In this document: positions 34,995-43,582 of the stretch, piece by piece
How positions within the stretch are numbered: the stretch's first letter is position 1
Layout of the letters: each line of letters starts with the position of its first letter
DNA from: Candidatus Sumerlaeota bacterium
Lineage (GTDB): Bacteria > Sumerlaeota > Sumerlaeia > UBA8349
Length of the DNA stretch: 47,702 nucleotides
Assembly: GCA_016931035.1 (NCBI GenBank)
Contig: JAFGFN010000096.1
Location: 1 to 47,702, forward strand
Reading direction: 5' to 3'
Program-made: the position numbers and the translations under genes
The notes under the pieces: model-generated
What the model was told of the DNA's origin: nothing
Seen by the model: the letters and a program-made list of their open reading frames with translations, nothing else
Databases searched by the model: none

Positions 34995-35720
34995 TTACTC
35001 TTCCCGAGCGCCGATCAGGCAGGACGGGTCGGAGAATGCCAGCGGCTCGGGCGCCTGGAACGCCTCGCCGTGCTTGGCCCCGATCATCCCGCCGAAATAC
35101 CGGGCCCGGACTTCGATCTGTTCGAGAAACTCCATCGAGCTGATATACGTTTCTTCCCCTTTACGGTCGGGATTGTGGAATTGCGAGCGATAGGCCCGAA
35201 TCGCGGCCATCTTGCGCTCGAAGACTTCACCCGAGATGTCCACGATGAACGCGGGAATCTGACCGGCGTGCGAGTTGTTCAAGAACATGAACCGTCCCGT
35301 GGGAGCGTGGGGCGGAGCGTCGGTTTCAATCTTGGCCAAGTGAGAGTAGAAGAACGCCTCTTCGACCAAACGGCAAGCCTTGCGGTGATCCGGATGGCGG
35401 TCGAACGGATTGTGGTGCAGGACGAAGCGGGGACGCCAACGTCTCAGGACTCGGACGATTTCGAGGCGGTTGTCTTCTGTGTTGTCAAGGAGGGCGTCGC
35501 CCAGATCGAGGAAGGCGACGTTTTCGGAGGGAATGCTCAGGGCTTCGGCGGCGGCCAAGGCTTCGGTCCGGCGTTCGTCGGGAGAGCCGCGTGTGCCGCG
35601 CTCGCCGCGGGTGAGGTGAACAATCCCGATCCGGTAGCCGCGTTGGGCGCAAAGGGCAAGGAATCCTCCGGCGAAGAGTTCGACGTCGTCAGGATGCGCG
35701 CCTATCGCGATGCAGTCCAT
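34995..35720 (-). CDS. PIG-L family deacetylase (BshB1-like)
   Basis: 241-aa zinc-dependent N-acetylglucosaminyl deacetylase family protein. Zn-binding GAHPDDVE (7-14; H9, D12) and RHPDH (108-112) are both present. The RSQFHNP stretch is characteristic of the BshB1 branch, which deacetylates GlcNAc-malate in bacillithiol synthesis. No bshA or bshC is in the window, so the substrate could equally be another GlcNAc conjugate. ATG at 35720 is 9 bases after the stop of the M23 peptidase gene, so the two are probably cotranscribed. Confidence 0.87.
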   Translation of the reverse strand: MDCIAIGAHPDDVELFAGGFLALCAQRGYRIGIVHLTRGERGTRGSPDERRTEALAAAEALSIPSENVAFLDLGDALLDNTEDNRLEIVRVLRRWRPRFVLHHNPFDRHPDHRKACRLVEEAFFYSHLAKIETDAPPHAPTGRFMFLNNSHAGQIPAFIVDISGEVFERKMAAIRAYRSQFHNPDRKGEETYISSMEFLEQIEVRARYFGGMIGAKHGEAFQAPEPLAFSDPSCLIGAREE

Positions 35721-35729
35721 GCCCAGCGG

Positions 35730-36659
35730 CTACTTTCGGTTCCCCACCTCCCTCAAAGAACGGACGAAAAGAGCGGGATCCATGGGAACGTTGTTCTTGC
35801 GTATCTCAAAGTGCAGGTGCGGTCCGTTGGAATTGCCGGTATTGCCTTCCAGGCCGATGCTCTGACGGGCTTTGACCGTCTGACCCGACCTGACAAGAAT
35901 GCGATACAAATGGTAATAGCGGGTTTCGTAGCCGCCGGCGTGGCGGATCCGGACGTAGCGCCCGCGGTCCCACGACCATCCGGTGCCGACCACCGTTCCG
36001 GTCGCGGCGGCCCCGACTCGAGTGCCGTGGGGCGCGGCGATATCGACGCCCGTGTGGAATTGCCGTCCGCCGCCGCCGTAGTAACGGGTCCGGGGTCGAT
36101 AGCGCTCGCCGAACGGAGAGGAGATCCACCCTTGCTCGCGCATCGGGTGCTCGAACTTGGGTCGGCTCGCGGCGACTCTCTTGAGACGGGGCGCCGGGGC
36201 CAAGCCGGCCGGCTCGGCCTTCTCGCTCCACTCGGTGTTTCTCGGGTAGAACGAATTCTCGCCGTCATAGGCCATCGAGTAGGTCTTGGCTCGGAGATTC
36301 GGGCTCAGACGCTTGATATTGGCCAGGCCGACGAAGGTCTCCTTGTCGCCTTGGGCCAACGCGACCCGATCCGCCTCGACCCGCCGAACGGTGAAACCGT
36401 CGACGAGGTCGCCCTCGCGAAGGATGAATTCGTCGGACGCGTTGTCGAATCGGACGAGCGCCTTGGCGCTCGAATCGGCTTCGAAGACGCCCAGTAATTG
36501 AACGCGTGGAATCTGGAGGGTTTGGATCGGGGTGGACGGAGCGACCGGGTCGGCCGCCCAGGAGACGGCGGAGTACAGGGCGAGGGTGGCCCCGAGAATC
36601 AGGACCCAGACGCACGACGATATTTTCTCGGCACGAAGGTGTCGCAAGGACGGCCTCAC
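35730..36659 (-). CDS. secreted M23 metallopeptidase with GspC/PilP-like region
   Basis: 309 aa from the GTG at 36659 (a TTG at 36704 would add 15 residues). An N-terminal membrane/signal segment ends near VSWA. Residues ~50-115 (VQLLGVFEADSSAKALVRF ... GDLVDGF) look like the homology region of type II secretion GspC or PilP. The LytM domain at ~175-305 has all zinc/catalytic residues: H202 and D206 in HTGVD, H281 and H283 in GPHLHFE. It should cleave peptidoglycan cross-links in the periplasm. The pairing of a secretion-type domain with a peptidoglycan hydrolase suggests opening the wall for an envelope machine (inference). Confidence 0.87.
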   Translation of the reverse strand: MRPSLRHLRAEKISSCVWVLILGATLALYSAVSWAADPVAPSTPIQTLQIPRVQLLGVFEADSSAKALVRFDNASDEFILREGDLVDGFTVRRVEADRVALAQGDKETFVGLANIKRLSPNLRAKTYSMAYDGENSFYPRNTEWSEKAEPAGLAPAPRLKRVAASRPKFEHPMREQGWISSPFGERYRPRTRYYGGGGRQFHTGVDIAAPHGTRVGAAATGTVVGTGWSWDRGRYVRIRHAGGYETRYYHLYRILVRSGQTVKARQSIGLEGNTGNSNGPHLHFEIRKNNVPMDPALFVRSLREVGNRK

Positions 36660-36804
36660 TGCTTCAGAGGTTTTGCCGATGACCCAGACACTTAAGTTCA
36701 GCAATATGAGCCCGCGGGCACTGACGAAGTCCCGCCCCTCCGCGCCGCGACTTCCCGGAGAAACTACCAGGAACCTCGCCCAAGGGTCAAGCGAAAACGG
36801 ACCC

Positions 36805-37227
36805 TCAGAAAGTCTCGAGCGAATCGCGGCTGAAGGTCTTGTCCTCGGTGCGGGTCGTGCTTTCGAGGCCCGTTTCCGTGCCTCTGCTCAGCGCGCCCGC
36901 CAGAACGAGGCGGCCTTCGGCCAGTTCCCCGAGAAGGGCTGCGGCGATCCGGGCGCGCTCTTCGTGGACTGGCGAGGCGGATTCGCGCCGCCGGGCGAAG
37001 AGGGCCGCGACGGCTAAGTCGGCGCTCAGCTTGGTCGCCAGAGCGGGGACCGGGTCGAGCGGGACGCGATAACGCGCGGCCAGGTGCGAGTCGATCAGTG
37101 CGTCCGCATCGGCGATCGCGGCCTGGACAACGGTCGCGTCTGTCATACCATCGGCATCGTCGTCGGCCAACTCAACCAAATGTTTCGGGTCCAGACGGGT
37201 CTCGATATCGGCTTGGGTGCAGTACAT
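36805..37227 (-). CDS. DUF1320 (phage Mu gp36-like) head-tail connector protein
   Basis: 140 aa starting MYCTQADIETRLDPKHLVELAD, the standard opening of the Mu gp36/DUF1320 family. The helical middle ALIDSHLAARYRVPL is equally typical. Members act at the head-tail interface of Mu-like phages. The ATG at 37227 is supported by AAGGAG about 10 bases upstream; the longer frame reaching 37911 is a shadow. It is the most downstream gene of the head module, followed by the M23 gene rather than tail genes. It is intact. Confidence 0.85.
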   Translation of the reverse strand: MYCTQADIETRLDPKHLVELADDDADGMTDATVVQAAIADADALIDSHLAARYRVPLDPVPALATKLSADLAVAALFARRRESASPVHEERARIAAALLGELAEGRLVLAGALSRGTETGLESTTRTEDKTFSRDSLETF

Positions 37228-37452
37228 GGGGTCGGAGCTCCTTTCCTGTCCTAACTTGCGATCCGACCGCATGGTATCCTTGCCGATGCTCGACGGGGAA
37301 TTCCCGCCCGACCCCCTGCCGCCCCATCTGGCACCGTCGCAGGAATGGCCGCTACGGAGACACCGTACGAACAGGACGAATGGGTGAGTGAAGAAGCGCG
37401 AAGGCGGGGAACGCCCCCAGAAGAGGGATGTCGCACGAGCAACGCTACTGGA

Positions 37453-37520
37453 CCCACCCGATCGGGGTGGGGAAAACGAGCGCGTCTCCACTCCCCGCCC
37501 CGGCGAGGGCGAGGAGTGGA
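37453..37520 (-). terminator. double hairpin after the BNR protein gene
   Basis: Read on the minus strand just downstream of the stop at 37545, TCCACTCC pairs with GGAGTGGA (37487-37494/37513-37520) and extends by CGCCC/GGGCG after one mismatch. A second stem, CCCACCC/GGGTGGG (37453-37471), follows a GTTTTCC run. The rest of the 37228-37544 spacer holds no gene. Confidence 0.5.
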
Positions 37521-37544
37521 AGTCGCGCACCGGTTTCGAGAGAC

Positions 37545-38918
37545 TCAGTAGAGCAGCCAGCGATCGGGCGAGACGCTTGTGGGCTGCGGGGTCGGCACGG
37601 GTGTGGCGAAGGGGGGCATGGCGCTGCCGCGCGAGACGTGGATGCCGCTGCCCGTGGCGCCGCCGGGATTGTTGCCCGAGTCCGAGTCGTCGTACAGGCC
37701 TTCCCAGACCGCCAGCCAACTGTTGTCGGGTTTCACGTAGATCTTGCACGGCACGTCGATCGGGCCGTTCGTCAAGTTCGGCGCGAGATTCAGGTTCGAC
37801 GGCAGGGTCCAGCTGAGGCCGCCGTTGGAGGAGGCGGCGACGAAGACGTCGTAGTCGACGCCTTGCGCGCCCCCGGACCACCAGTTGCCCGACATCCAGG
37901 CGGCGATCCAATTCCCGAGATTATCGACCGTCAGGTCGCAGAGAACGTCGTCGCGCTGGTCCCGGTTGGCGTTGGTATTCAACCGCCTCTTCTCGGTCCA
38001 GCTGATTCCGCCGAACGAACACATGCGGTAGATGTTTTCGTAGGCGCACGATCCGTGCTCGTCGGTGTCCGAAGTCCAGGTGAGAAGAAACACGTTGTTG
38101 TGGCACTTGACCAGCGGATCGGTTTCGTCGGCGGGATCGGAAAAACCCGGGGTGGGAAAGACCGGGTCGCTCCAGGTTAGCCCGTCGTCGCTGGAGTAGG
38201 CGTACTGGATTCGGAAGGGCGGGAGGTTTTCCTGGTAGAGCCACGCCGCTACCCAAACGTCCCCGCCGTTGGTGGCGATCGACGGTTGGGTCAGCCGTAC
38301 GCCGGTGACGGTGTCGGCCGGAACGCTGTCGAGCCGGGCCGCCGCGCTCCAGGTCGAACCCGAGTCGGTCGAACGCGAGAACCAGATGCGCTCGAAGTTC
38401 GTGTTGTCGTAGCCGGTCCAGGCGACGATCCACGTCCCGGCCCCGTAGGCGATTCTCGGTTCCCAGTCCGTTCGCCCGTCGGTGTCGGGCGCGGCATGGA
38501 TCTGCGCCGGCACGCTCCAGGTCACGCCGTCGTCGGTCGAGCGCGAGATCATGATCTTCTTGTCGTTGCCGTAGGCGCCCTCCGACGTGGCCCACGTCAC
38601 GACCCAAGTGTTCGCCCCGTCGGTGGCGAGGTCGGGGTAGTAGCTGTAGGCCGTGACGCCGTCGCGCCAGGACAGCCATTGAGCGTCGGCCCACGACGCG
38701 CCGCCGTCGGGCGACCGGCCGAGCATGGCGTAGGCATCGTCCGGGTACAAGTAGCCCAGGTCCTGGAAGCGTTGCCAGACGACCACCGCGGTTTGGCCGC
38801 TGCCGACGATCCGCGGTGCAATGTCCTCATAATCTTGTGCAATGGAGATTGAAGACAGAACCAGCAGGAATAGACAGACGGATACACGTCCCCCCTCGAA
38901 AAGACTTCTCAGGTACAT
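37545..38918 (-). CDS. secreted BNR-repeat (sialidase-fold) protein
   Basis: 457 aa. Signal peptide 1-~27 (LVLSSISIAQ). Five Asp-box-like BNR motifs are visible: SPDGGASW, STDDGVTW, STDSGSTW, SSDDGLTW and SSNGGLSW, giving a six-bladed beta-propeller. The arginine triad of true sialidases was not recognised, so a binding or other enzymatic role is possible. The C-terminus is a Pro/Thr/Ser linker ending SPDRWLLY, like the host's secreted pectin enzymes. ATG at 38918 has AGGAGG seven bases upstream. It lies between the capsid and DUF1320 genes but is host-like in every respect, so it is probably an insertion into the phage module. Confidence 0.85.
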   Translation of the reverse strand: MYLRSLFEGGRVSVCLFLLVLSSISIAQDYEDIAPRIVGSGQTAVVVWQRFQDLGYLYPDDAYAMLGRSPDGGASWADAQWLSWRDGVTAYSYYPDLATDGANTWVVTWATSEGAYGNDKKIMISRSTDDGVTWSVPAQIHAAPDTDGRTDWEPRIAYGAGTWIVAWTGYDNTNFERIWFSRSTDSGSTWSAAARLDSVPADTVTGVRLTQPSIATNGGDVWVAAWLYQENLPPFRIQYAYSSDDGLTWSDPVFPTPGFSDPADETDPLVKCHNNVFLLTWTSDTDEHGSCAYENIYRMCSFGGISWTEKRRLNTNANRDQRDDVLCDLTVDNLGNWIAAWMSGNWWSGGAQGVDYDVFVAASSNGGLSWTLPSNLNLAPNLTNGPIDVPCKIYVKPDNSWLAVWEGLYDDSDSGNNPGGATGSGIHVSRGSAMPPFATPVPTPQPTSVSPDRWLLY

Positions 38919-39123
38919 CAAAGAACCTCCTCTCCCATGTTCATGGGTGCTTAGTGCATACTGCTCCTCACTTATCGGCGGCGACGTTTCCGTTCTTCAG
39001 AAGTCGGCTTCTTATTCGTCGATTTGGGGCTGGTCGGGGGGGGGAGGGCGGGGCGAGTGGGTGGGTTTGCCATGCCGTCGGCACCATTGCTGGCCGAGGT
39101 TTCTCCCACCCTTGGGCGGGCGC

Positions 39124-39150
39124 TCTGGGGGGGCGAGAAGCCCCCCCAGA
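39124..39150 (-). terminator. 11-bp perfect GC hairpin after the capsid gene
   Basis: TCTGGGGGGGC, loop GAGAA, GCCCCCCCAGA: a perfect 11-bp stem 26 bases past the capsid stop on the minus strand. No T tract follows at once. The arms resemble the hairpin at 4622-4640. Confidence 0.55.
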
Positions 39151-39175
39151 CTCTCTCGACTCGGTGGACGAGCTT

Positions 39176-40114
39176 TCAGGCCACCGCCGCCTTCCAGACG
39201 TAGATGGCGTCGGAGGCGATGACCTTCTGGTCGTAGTAGCGTTGGACGCGGACGACGTCGCTCTTGCGGGCGTGGTCGCGCCACTTCTCGACCAGCCGGC
39301 CGCCGATCGCGCCGGGCGCCGAGGTCCAGGCGAACGTGTGGGCGAAGGAAACGGTCTTGAGCGCCGCGCGGGGCGGAACGTAGCAGAGGAACGCGTTCTT
39401 GCCCCAGACGTAGCTCATCGCGGGCGTGTTGCCGGGGAGGGCGGTGTTCTTGACGGCGCGGGGGACGAGGATGCGCTCGATGTCGAACAGTTCGGCCAAC
39501 ACCTGAGCCGTCGGGACGTAGTTGCCCGAGTAGTGGACGTGGGCGAGGACCTTTTCGTGCAGGCGCACCTGGGTGTACACCTCGTAGGGCAACACCAGGG
39601 TGTTGGGCATGACCTGCACCTTCTCGATGACGGAGGCCTTGCCCGCTTCGATCGCGGCGAACGGATCGCTGTCGGCGTCGCTCCACTGGTCGTCGCCCGA
39701 GAGCGTCGTGCCGGGAAGCGAAGCGTCGGTCGCCACCACGTTGGCGAGTTCGATCTCCTTGTTCAGGTCGATCTTGTCGCTCAGGAACTCGGTGCGGTCG
39801 ATGTCGGGCTGAATGGCGGGGTCGGCGTTGTCGCGTTCCTCGTCGGGGATGACCGAGACCAGGGCGTGGTCCTCGCAGTAATACGTGTCGGTCGAAAGGG
39901 CGAAATCGACTTCGTTGGCTTCGGCGCCGGGGGCGCGCAGATCGCTCGTCGAGCGAAACGCCTCGCGGTCCGAATCGTAAACGAAGTACTTGTCCTGCTG
40001 TTTGCGCACGCCGACCGGGGGCGCGACGAGGTCGGCGATGAACGCGGGATTGCGATAGGCCAGGCTGACGTTGGTGAGCGCCACGTCGACGTGGACTTGG
40101 GTGACTTCGGGCAT
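39176..40114 (-). CDS. phage major capsid protein
   Basis: 312 aa, a size typical for HK97-fold capsid proteins. It starts MPEVTQVHVDVALTNVSLAY and contains PPVGVRKQQDKYFVYD, LRAPGAEANEVDF and an adaptation region with YYDQKVIASDAIYVW at the end. These are hallmarks of a capsid group found next to DUF2190 and Mu I-like proteases in prophages. ATG at 40114 with AAAGGAG upstream. It is intact, with no frameshift. Confidence 0.83.
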   Translation of the reverse strand: MPEVTQVHVDVALTNVSLAYRNPAFIADLVAPPVGVRKQQDKYFVYDSDREAFRSTSDLRAPGAEANEVDFALSTDTYYCEDHALVSVIPDEERDNADPAIQPDIDRTEFLSDKIDLNKEIELANVVATDASLPGTTLSGDDQWSDADSDPFAAIEAGKASVIEKVQVMPNTLVLPYEVYTQVRLHEKVLAHVHYSGNYVPTAQVLAELFDIERILVPRAVKNTALPGNTPAMSYVWGKNAFLCYVPPRAALKTVSFAHTFAWTSAPGAIGGRLVEKWRDHARKSDVVRVQRYYDQKVIASDAIYVWKAAVA

Positions 40115-40130
40115 GGGAAGACTCCTTTCG

Positions 40131-40337
40131 ATTGCGGATTGCGGAATGCGGATTGCGGGTTGAGGAACCCAGGTTCCAGGTTCGCAGGTTCCAGGTTGAA
40201 GGTCCGCGGGCTGGAGACCGAAGACTTGAGGCTGTAGGCAGGAGACGAAACTTCGCGGCTCTTCTTTCTGTTTACTGCCTACTGTCTACTGCCTACTGTC
40301 TACTGCCTACTGTCTACTGCCTACTGGCTACTGCCTG
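40131..40337. repeat. cluster of heptad tandem repeats
   Basis: Three different arrays are adjacent: ATTGCGG units (40131-40164), AGGTTCC/AGGTTCG units (40169-40205), and CTACTGC/CTACTGT units (40271-40337). The last runs directly into the stop codon of the DUF2190 gene at 40338. Each array has a period near 7 bases but a different unit. Confidence 0.88.
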
Positions 40338-40736
40338 TCAGCTTGCCGGAACGGTGCGTTCGTGGAGGCTGATGAAGACCTCGACGATGTCGCCGTCGTC
40401 GGCCGCGGCCGTCTCGGCGAAACCGAGGCAGTTGACGAACGTGCCGCCGGATTCGTCGATCGCTTTGACCTTGCCGGTCGAGTCGGCCACGTTGACCGGC
40501 GCGCCGACCGAAACGGCTCCGGCCGCGACGACGCGCGCGATTCCCGCCTTGCGCACGGCGACGTTCTGGTTCTGCACGGCCTGGGAGTGGACGGTGACGC
40601 CGAGGATCGAATCGGCGTTGGCCGCGGCAGGCAGAGCGCATTCTCCGGCGTTGGTTCCTTGGACGACGACGCGGGCCGCCGCGACGCCGCTTTCTTCGGT
40701 GATCTTGTACGCCTTGTCCAGGATGTAATGGGACAT
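40338..40736 (-). CDS. DUF2190 family phage capsid decoration protein
   Basis: 132 aa. It starts [12 protein letters not shown] and has the glycine/alanine-rich beta fold with [21 protein letters not shown] and a C-terminal [10 protein letters not shown], typical of DUF2190 proteins encoded just upstream of Mu-type capsid genes. Members are thought to stabilise or decorate the head. ATG at 40736 with GGAGGA upstream; the extension to 40784 is translated heptad repeat (CGGATTT) and is rejected. Its stop codon abuts a CTACTGC repeat array. Confidence 0.82.
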   Translation of the reverse strand: MSHYILDKAYKITEESGVAAARVVVQGTNAGECALPAAANADSILGVTVHSQAVQNQNVAVRKAGIARVVAAGAVSVGAPVNVADSTGKVKAIDESGGTFVNCLGFAETAAADDGDIVEVFISLHERTVPAS

Positions 40737-40751
40737 TGTGGGATTCCTCCT

Positions 40752-40782
40752 TCGATTTCGGATTTCGGATTTCGGATCTCGC
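40752..40782. repeat. GGATTTC heptad repeats
   Basis: Four near-identical 7-base units (GATTTCG) follow each other in the spacer between the protease and DUF2190 genes. The rest of the spacer has TAAAGCCT repeats near the protease stop. Confidence 0.8.
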
Positions 40783-40868
40783 ATTCCAGATCGTTGGGAT
40801 CGGACAGATCGGTCCGGTCCAAAGTGGTGCGAGGCCGTTGGGTTGACCTAAAGCCTCAGGTCTAAAGC

Positions 40869-41861
40869 CTAATGCCTTCCATCCAGGGCGCTGAGGGCCT
40901 CGGCGTAGGCGATCTCCGGGTGCGACCGGCAATAGCGGACGACTCGTTGGTGCAATGCGATCGAGCCTTCGTCGACCCGGACGCCACGCCAGTTCTCGGG
41001 TAGGGTCGCCGGTCTCGCGTGCTCGCGCAGCAGCGGGTCGTCTCCGGCGGGCGCGACCTCGCCCATCGGCACCAGGGCGGGCAGCGACTCGAGGAACTCG
41101 CGGAACCAGGCGCGGGCCGTCGTTTCTGGAGCCTCTTCGCGTTGGGTGAAACGAACGGGTGTCGCGTCGTCGAGCGCCGTCATGAATCGCGCCAGGCCGC
41201 GCTCTTCCCACACGGGGAGGACTCGTCCTTTCTCTCGCATTTCGCGACAGAAGGTTTCGATTTCGGCGTCGGGCTCGGCGAAGCCGGGAGGAGTGGACGG
41301 GGTGGACGAGATGGACGGGGTGGACTCCTCGATTTCGCCCAGGGCGGGATCGGCGGTCGGACTCGGGGTGGGCGGAGTGGACTCCTCTGCCTCGTCGGCG
41401 CTTTCGCACTCTTCGCGGCTGTCGTCTTCCTCGGACTCAGCAATCTCCTTGAACTCGACGCAGACCGCGCCGTCGGACTCCGAGAAGACGGGGTCGGCCA
41501 AACCCTTGACCACGGGCGCTGCCGCGCCGAGGAAGGTGAGCGCGCGCAAATAGGGGCGTCCCGTTCCTTCGAAGGCGCGATAGAGCTCGATGCTGCGTTT
41601 CTTGAATTCGCCGCTTCGGAGACTGGCGATGAGTTCGTCGCTCATGCCTCCGAGGCGCGCGACCAGCACTTCGCCCGCGCGCCGGAGTCCTCGCACCCAC
41701 CCGAGGGCGGGGCCTTCCTGACGGTGATCGGTCGTCACGGGCGCTTCGTGCAGCTCGGACGAGTAGTCCGACGCGATGCGGTCGAGCGCGGCGGCGTCGT
41801 ACGCTCCGCGCGGTCCGTAGTCGCCTGCGCGAAAGACTTCTACTTCGATTTCGTGATCCAT
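40869..41861 (-). CDS. Mu I-like prohead protease/scaffold
   Basis: 330 aa. The N-terminal serine protease domain (~1-140) shows the probable catalytic H46 in TDHRQEGPALGWV and S90 in KKRSIELY, as in Mu gpI and S78-like prohead proteases. Residues ~140-200 are acidic and Pro/Ser/Thr-rich, and the C-terminal ~130 residues likely serve as scaffold released on maturation. ATG at 41861, with GGAGGT upstream. It sits between portal and decoration genes, as expected for a Mu-like head module. Confidence 0.83.
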   Translation of the reverse strand: MDHEIEVEVFRAGDYGPRGAYDAAALDRIASDYSSELHEAPVTTDHRQEGPALGWVRGLRRAGEVLVARLGGMSDELIASLRSGEFKKRSIELYRAFEGTGRPYLRALTFLGAAAPVVKGLADPVFSESDGAVCVEFKEIAESEEDDSREECESADEAEESTPPTPSPTADPALGEIEESTPSISSTPSTPPGFAEPDAEIETFCREMREKGRVLPVWEERGLARFMTALDDATPVRFTQREEAPETTARAWFREFLESLPALVPMGEVAPAGDDPLLREHARPATLPENWRGVRVDEGSIALHQRVVRYCRSHPEIAYAEALSALDGRH

Positions 41862-41873
41862 TCGGTGGACCTC

Positions 41874-41975
41874 CTTTCGATTTCGGATTGCCCCCCTCGA
41901 TAGGCTCGGGGCGGGGGAATGCGGATTGATGAAACGAATAGGACGAATAGGACGGATAGGACCTATTGGACAGGA
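41874..41975. repeat. GGATTGC and 9-base GAATAGGAC repeats
   Basis: The portal-protease spacer contains CGGATTG units and then GAATAGGAC, GAATAGGAC, GGATAGGAC and CTATTGGAC, a 9-base tandem. No gene is present. Confidence 0.8.
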
Positions 41976-41985
41976 CGCGCCGAGA

Positions 41986-43494
41986 CTAGCGCCCTCTGGG
42001 TTCGCCCTCGGGCGCGTCGGGCTCCTTTTCTATGCTGGTTTCGACGGCGGCCGGGTCGTCTCGACCGGTCGAGCCGGCGGAGTCCGTGTCGGCCTCCTCG
42101 TCGTCGAACGGACCGCCCACGCGCGCGTCGCCCCACGCGACGGGTGGCATCCCGAGCCGCTCGCGCGCTTCGTTCACGGTCATCAGGCCGTAGCGCAGGT
42201 GGTACTGGAAGAGGTTCTGGTCGTCGTAGCGCAACGCGGCTTCGCGGCCGACGGGCGCGGGGCGTCCGTACTTGGAATAGAAATACGATTCGGGCAAGGC
42301 GATGCCCGCGGCGACGAGCTGACGATCAAGGTCGATTTCGCGCGCGAGTTCGGCGAGATCCGCCGTGTCGATGGTCCAACGCGGGATATCCACGTCGGGT
42401 CCGAAGTTGAAATCCACGAGCCAGCGCACCAGCTGCGAGTTGACGGCGTCTTCGAGCGCGCGGGCGTCGGCCTCGATGTATTCGCTTCGGACGCGTTCGT
42501 GCACCTCGCCTAGGGACCGCGAGCCCGAGCGGCGTCCTTCGCTCGAGGTGAGGGTGGCGCCGAGGACGATCTTCGAGATCTCGTCGTTGCACCAGTCGGC
42601 CAGATCGCGATAGGTCGAGGCGTTGCCCGTGCGGCGCGCCTCGAGGAGTTCTATCGTAATCGACTCGGGCACGGTGACGCCCGTGTCGTTCTGAAGACTC
42701 TCGATCACTTCATAGAGACGCTGGCGATCTTCGTCGGTCGCGCCGGGGCGATACTTCCCGAGGATGGTCGGCGAGCCGAACTTCTCGTTATAGATGACCC
42801 AGAACTTGAGGTTGTTCTTCTTGAACCAGTAGTACCAATAGGCGCGCGCGCAAAGACCGAGGCCGTACGGGTTCTGGTAGAGTCCGCCGAACACGAAGAC
42901 GACGAACTTGCGCTCGGGAAGAGGGCGCGGATCGGTCCAGGGACCTTGACCTGAGGTGCGCGGCGCGTCGGCGCTCGTCGAGACGAGCGCAACGGTCTCC
43001 GCCGCGAGGCGAAGCGATTCGTCGGGCCCGAACGCAAAGCGGGCAGGGGCGCGGCTCTTGAGTTCGCGCGCTTCGATCCGTCCTTGGCGCTCCTCCCAGA
43101 CGATTTCCTGAATGCTGAGCCCTTTGCCCAGGGCGTCGAGGATGTTCATGAGGGTCGCGTCGAACCCCCGGATACGATGGAGCGACTGCTCGACGAACCG
43201 GGCGATCTCTTGGTCGCGCGGGTTTTCGGACGCGGGAACGACCTTGCGCGGACAACTCAACACGCCGTTTTTGCGGGTCTGGAGGACGGCGAAAAGATGG
43301 CCGTCCTTTTCTTCCATCTCCTCGTAGAGTTGAAAGAGGCCCGCGACGCCCGAGCCGCGGAAGCCTTCGCTTCGCAGGATGTGCCAGGGCAAATCGTCCG
43401 AACCGAGATAGTGGCGCCAGACGTCGGCGGCGTCGCGTCCGGCAAGTGCGCTGCGGCCGGCGAGTTCGCGCAAGATCGGAGTGGGTCGCGTCAT
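41986..43494 (-). CDS. DUF935 (Mu gp29-like) portal protein
   Basis: 502 aa, close to Mu gp29 length. It has the DUF935 opening PILRELAGR, then YEEMEEKDGHLFAVLQTRKNGVL, the FEGxxxNPYGLGLCARAYWYYWFKKN-type central region and EKFGSPTILGKY. The polar acidic C-terminus after ~450 is typical. It should form the dodecameric vertex through which DNA enters the capsid. No terminase (gp28) or gp30 gene is found next to it; upstream lies the inverted-repeat element and then a toxin-antitoxin remnant. ATG at 43494, GAGGA about 11 bases upstream. Confidence 0.87.
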   Translation of the reverse strand: MTRPTPILRELAGRSALAGRDAADVWRHYLGSDDLPWHILRSEGFRGSGVAGLFQLYEEMEEKDGHLFAVLQTRKNGVLSCPRKVVPASENPRDQEIARFVEQSLHRIRGFDATLMNILDALGKGLSIQEIVWEERQGRIEARELKSRAPARFAFGPDESLRLAAETVALVSTSADAPRTSGQGPWTDPRPLPERKFVVFVFGGLYQNPYGLGLCARAYWYYWFKKNNLKFWVIYNEKFGSPTILGKYRPGATDEDRQRLYEVIESLQNDTGVTVPESITIELLEARRTGNASTYRDLADWCNDEISKIVLGATLTSSEGRRSGSRSLGEVHERVRSEYIEADARALEDAVNSQLVRWLVDFNFGPDVDIPRWTIDTADLAELAREIDLDRQLVAAGIALPESYFYSKYGRPAPVGREAALRYDDQNLFQYHLRYGLMTVNEARERLGMPPVAWGDARVGGPFDDEEADTDSAGSTGRDDPAAVETSIEKEPDAPEGEPRGR

Positions 43495-43582
43495 CGGTGT
43501 CTTGTCCTCTTCGTTGAGGTACAACCCGTCTGGGCTGAGTTTCCCGTTGCGCGCAATCCGCGTGGATTGCGGCGTCGTGCGG

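Noticed and set aside
40131..40337. CRISPR array
   Set aside because: Units are 7 bases in direct tandem without spacers and no cas gene is nearby.
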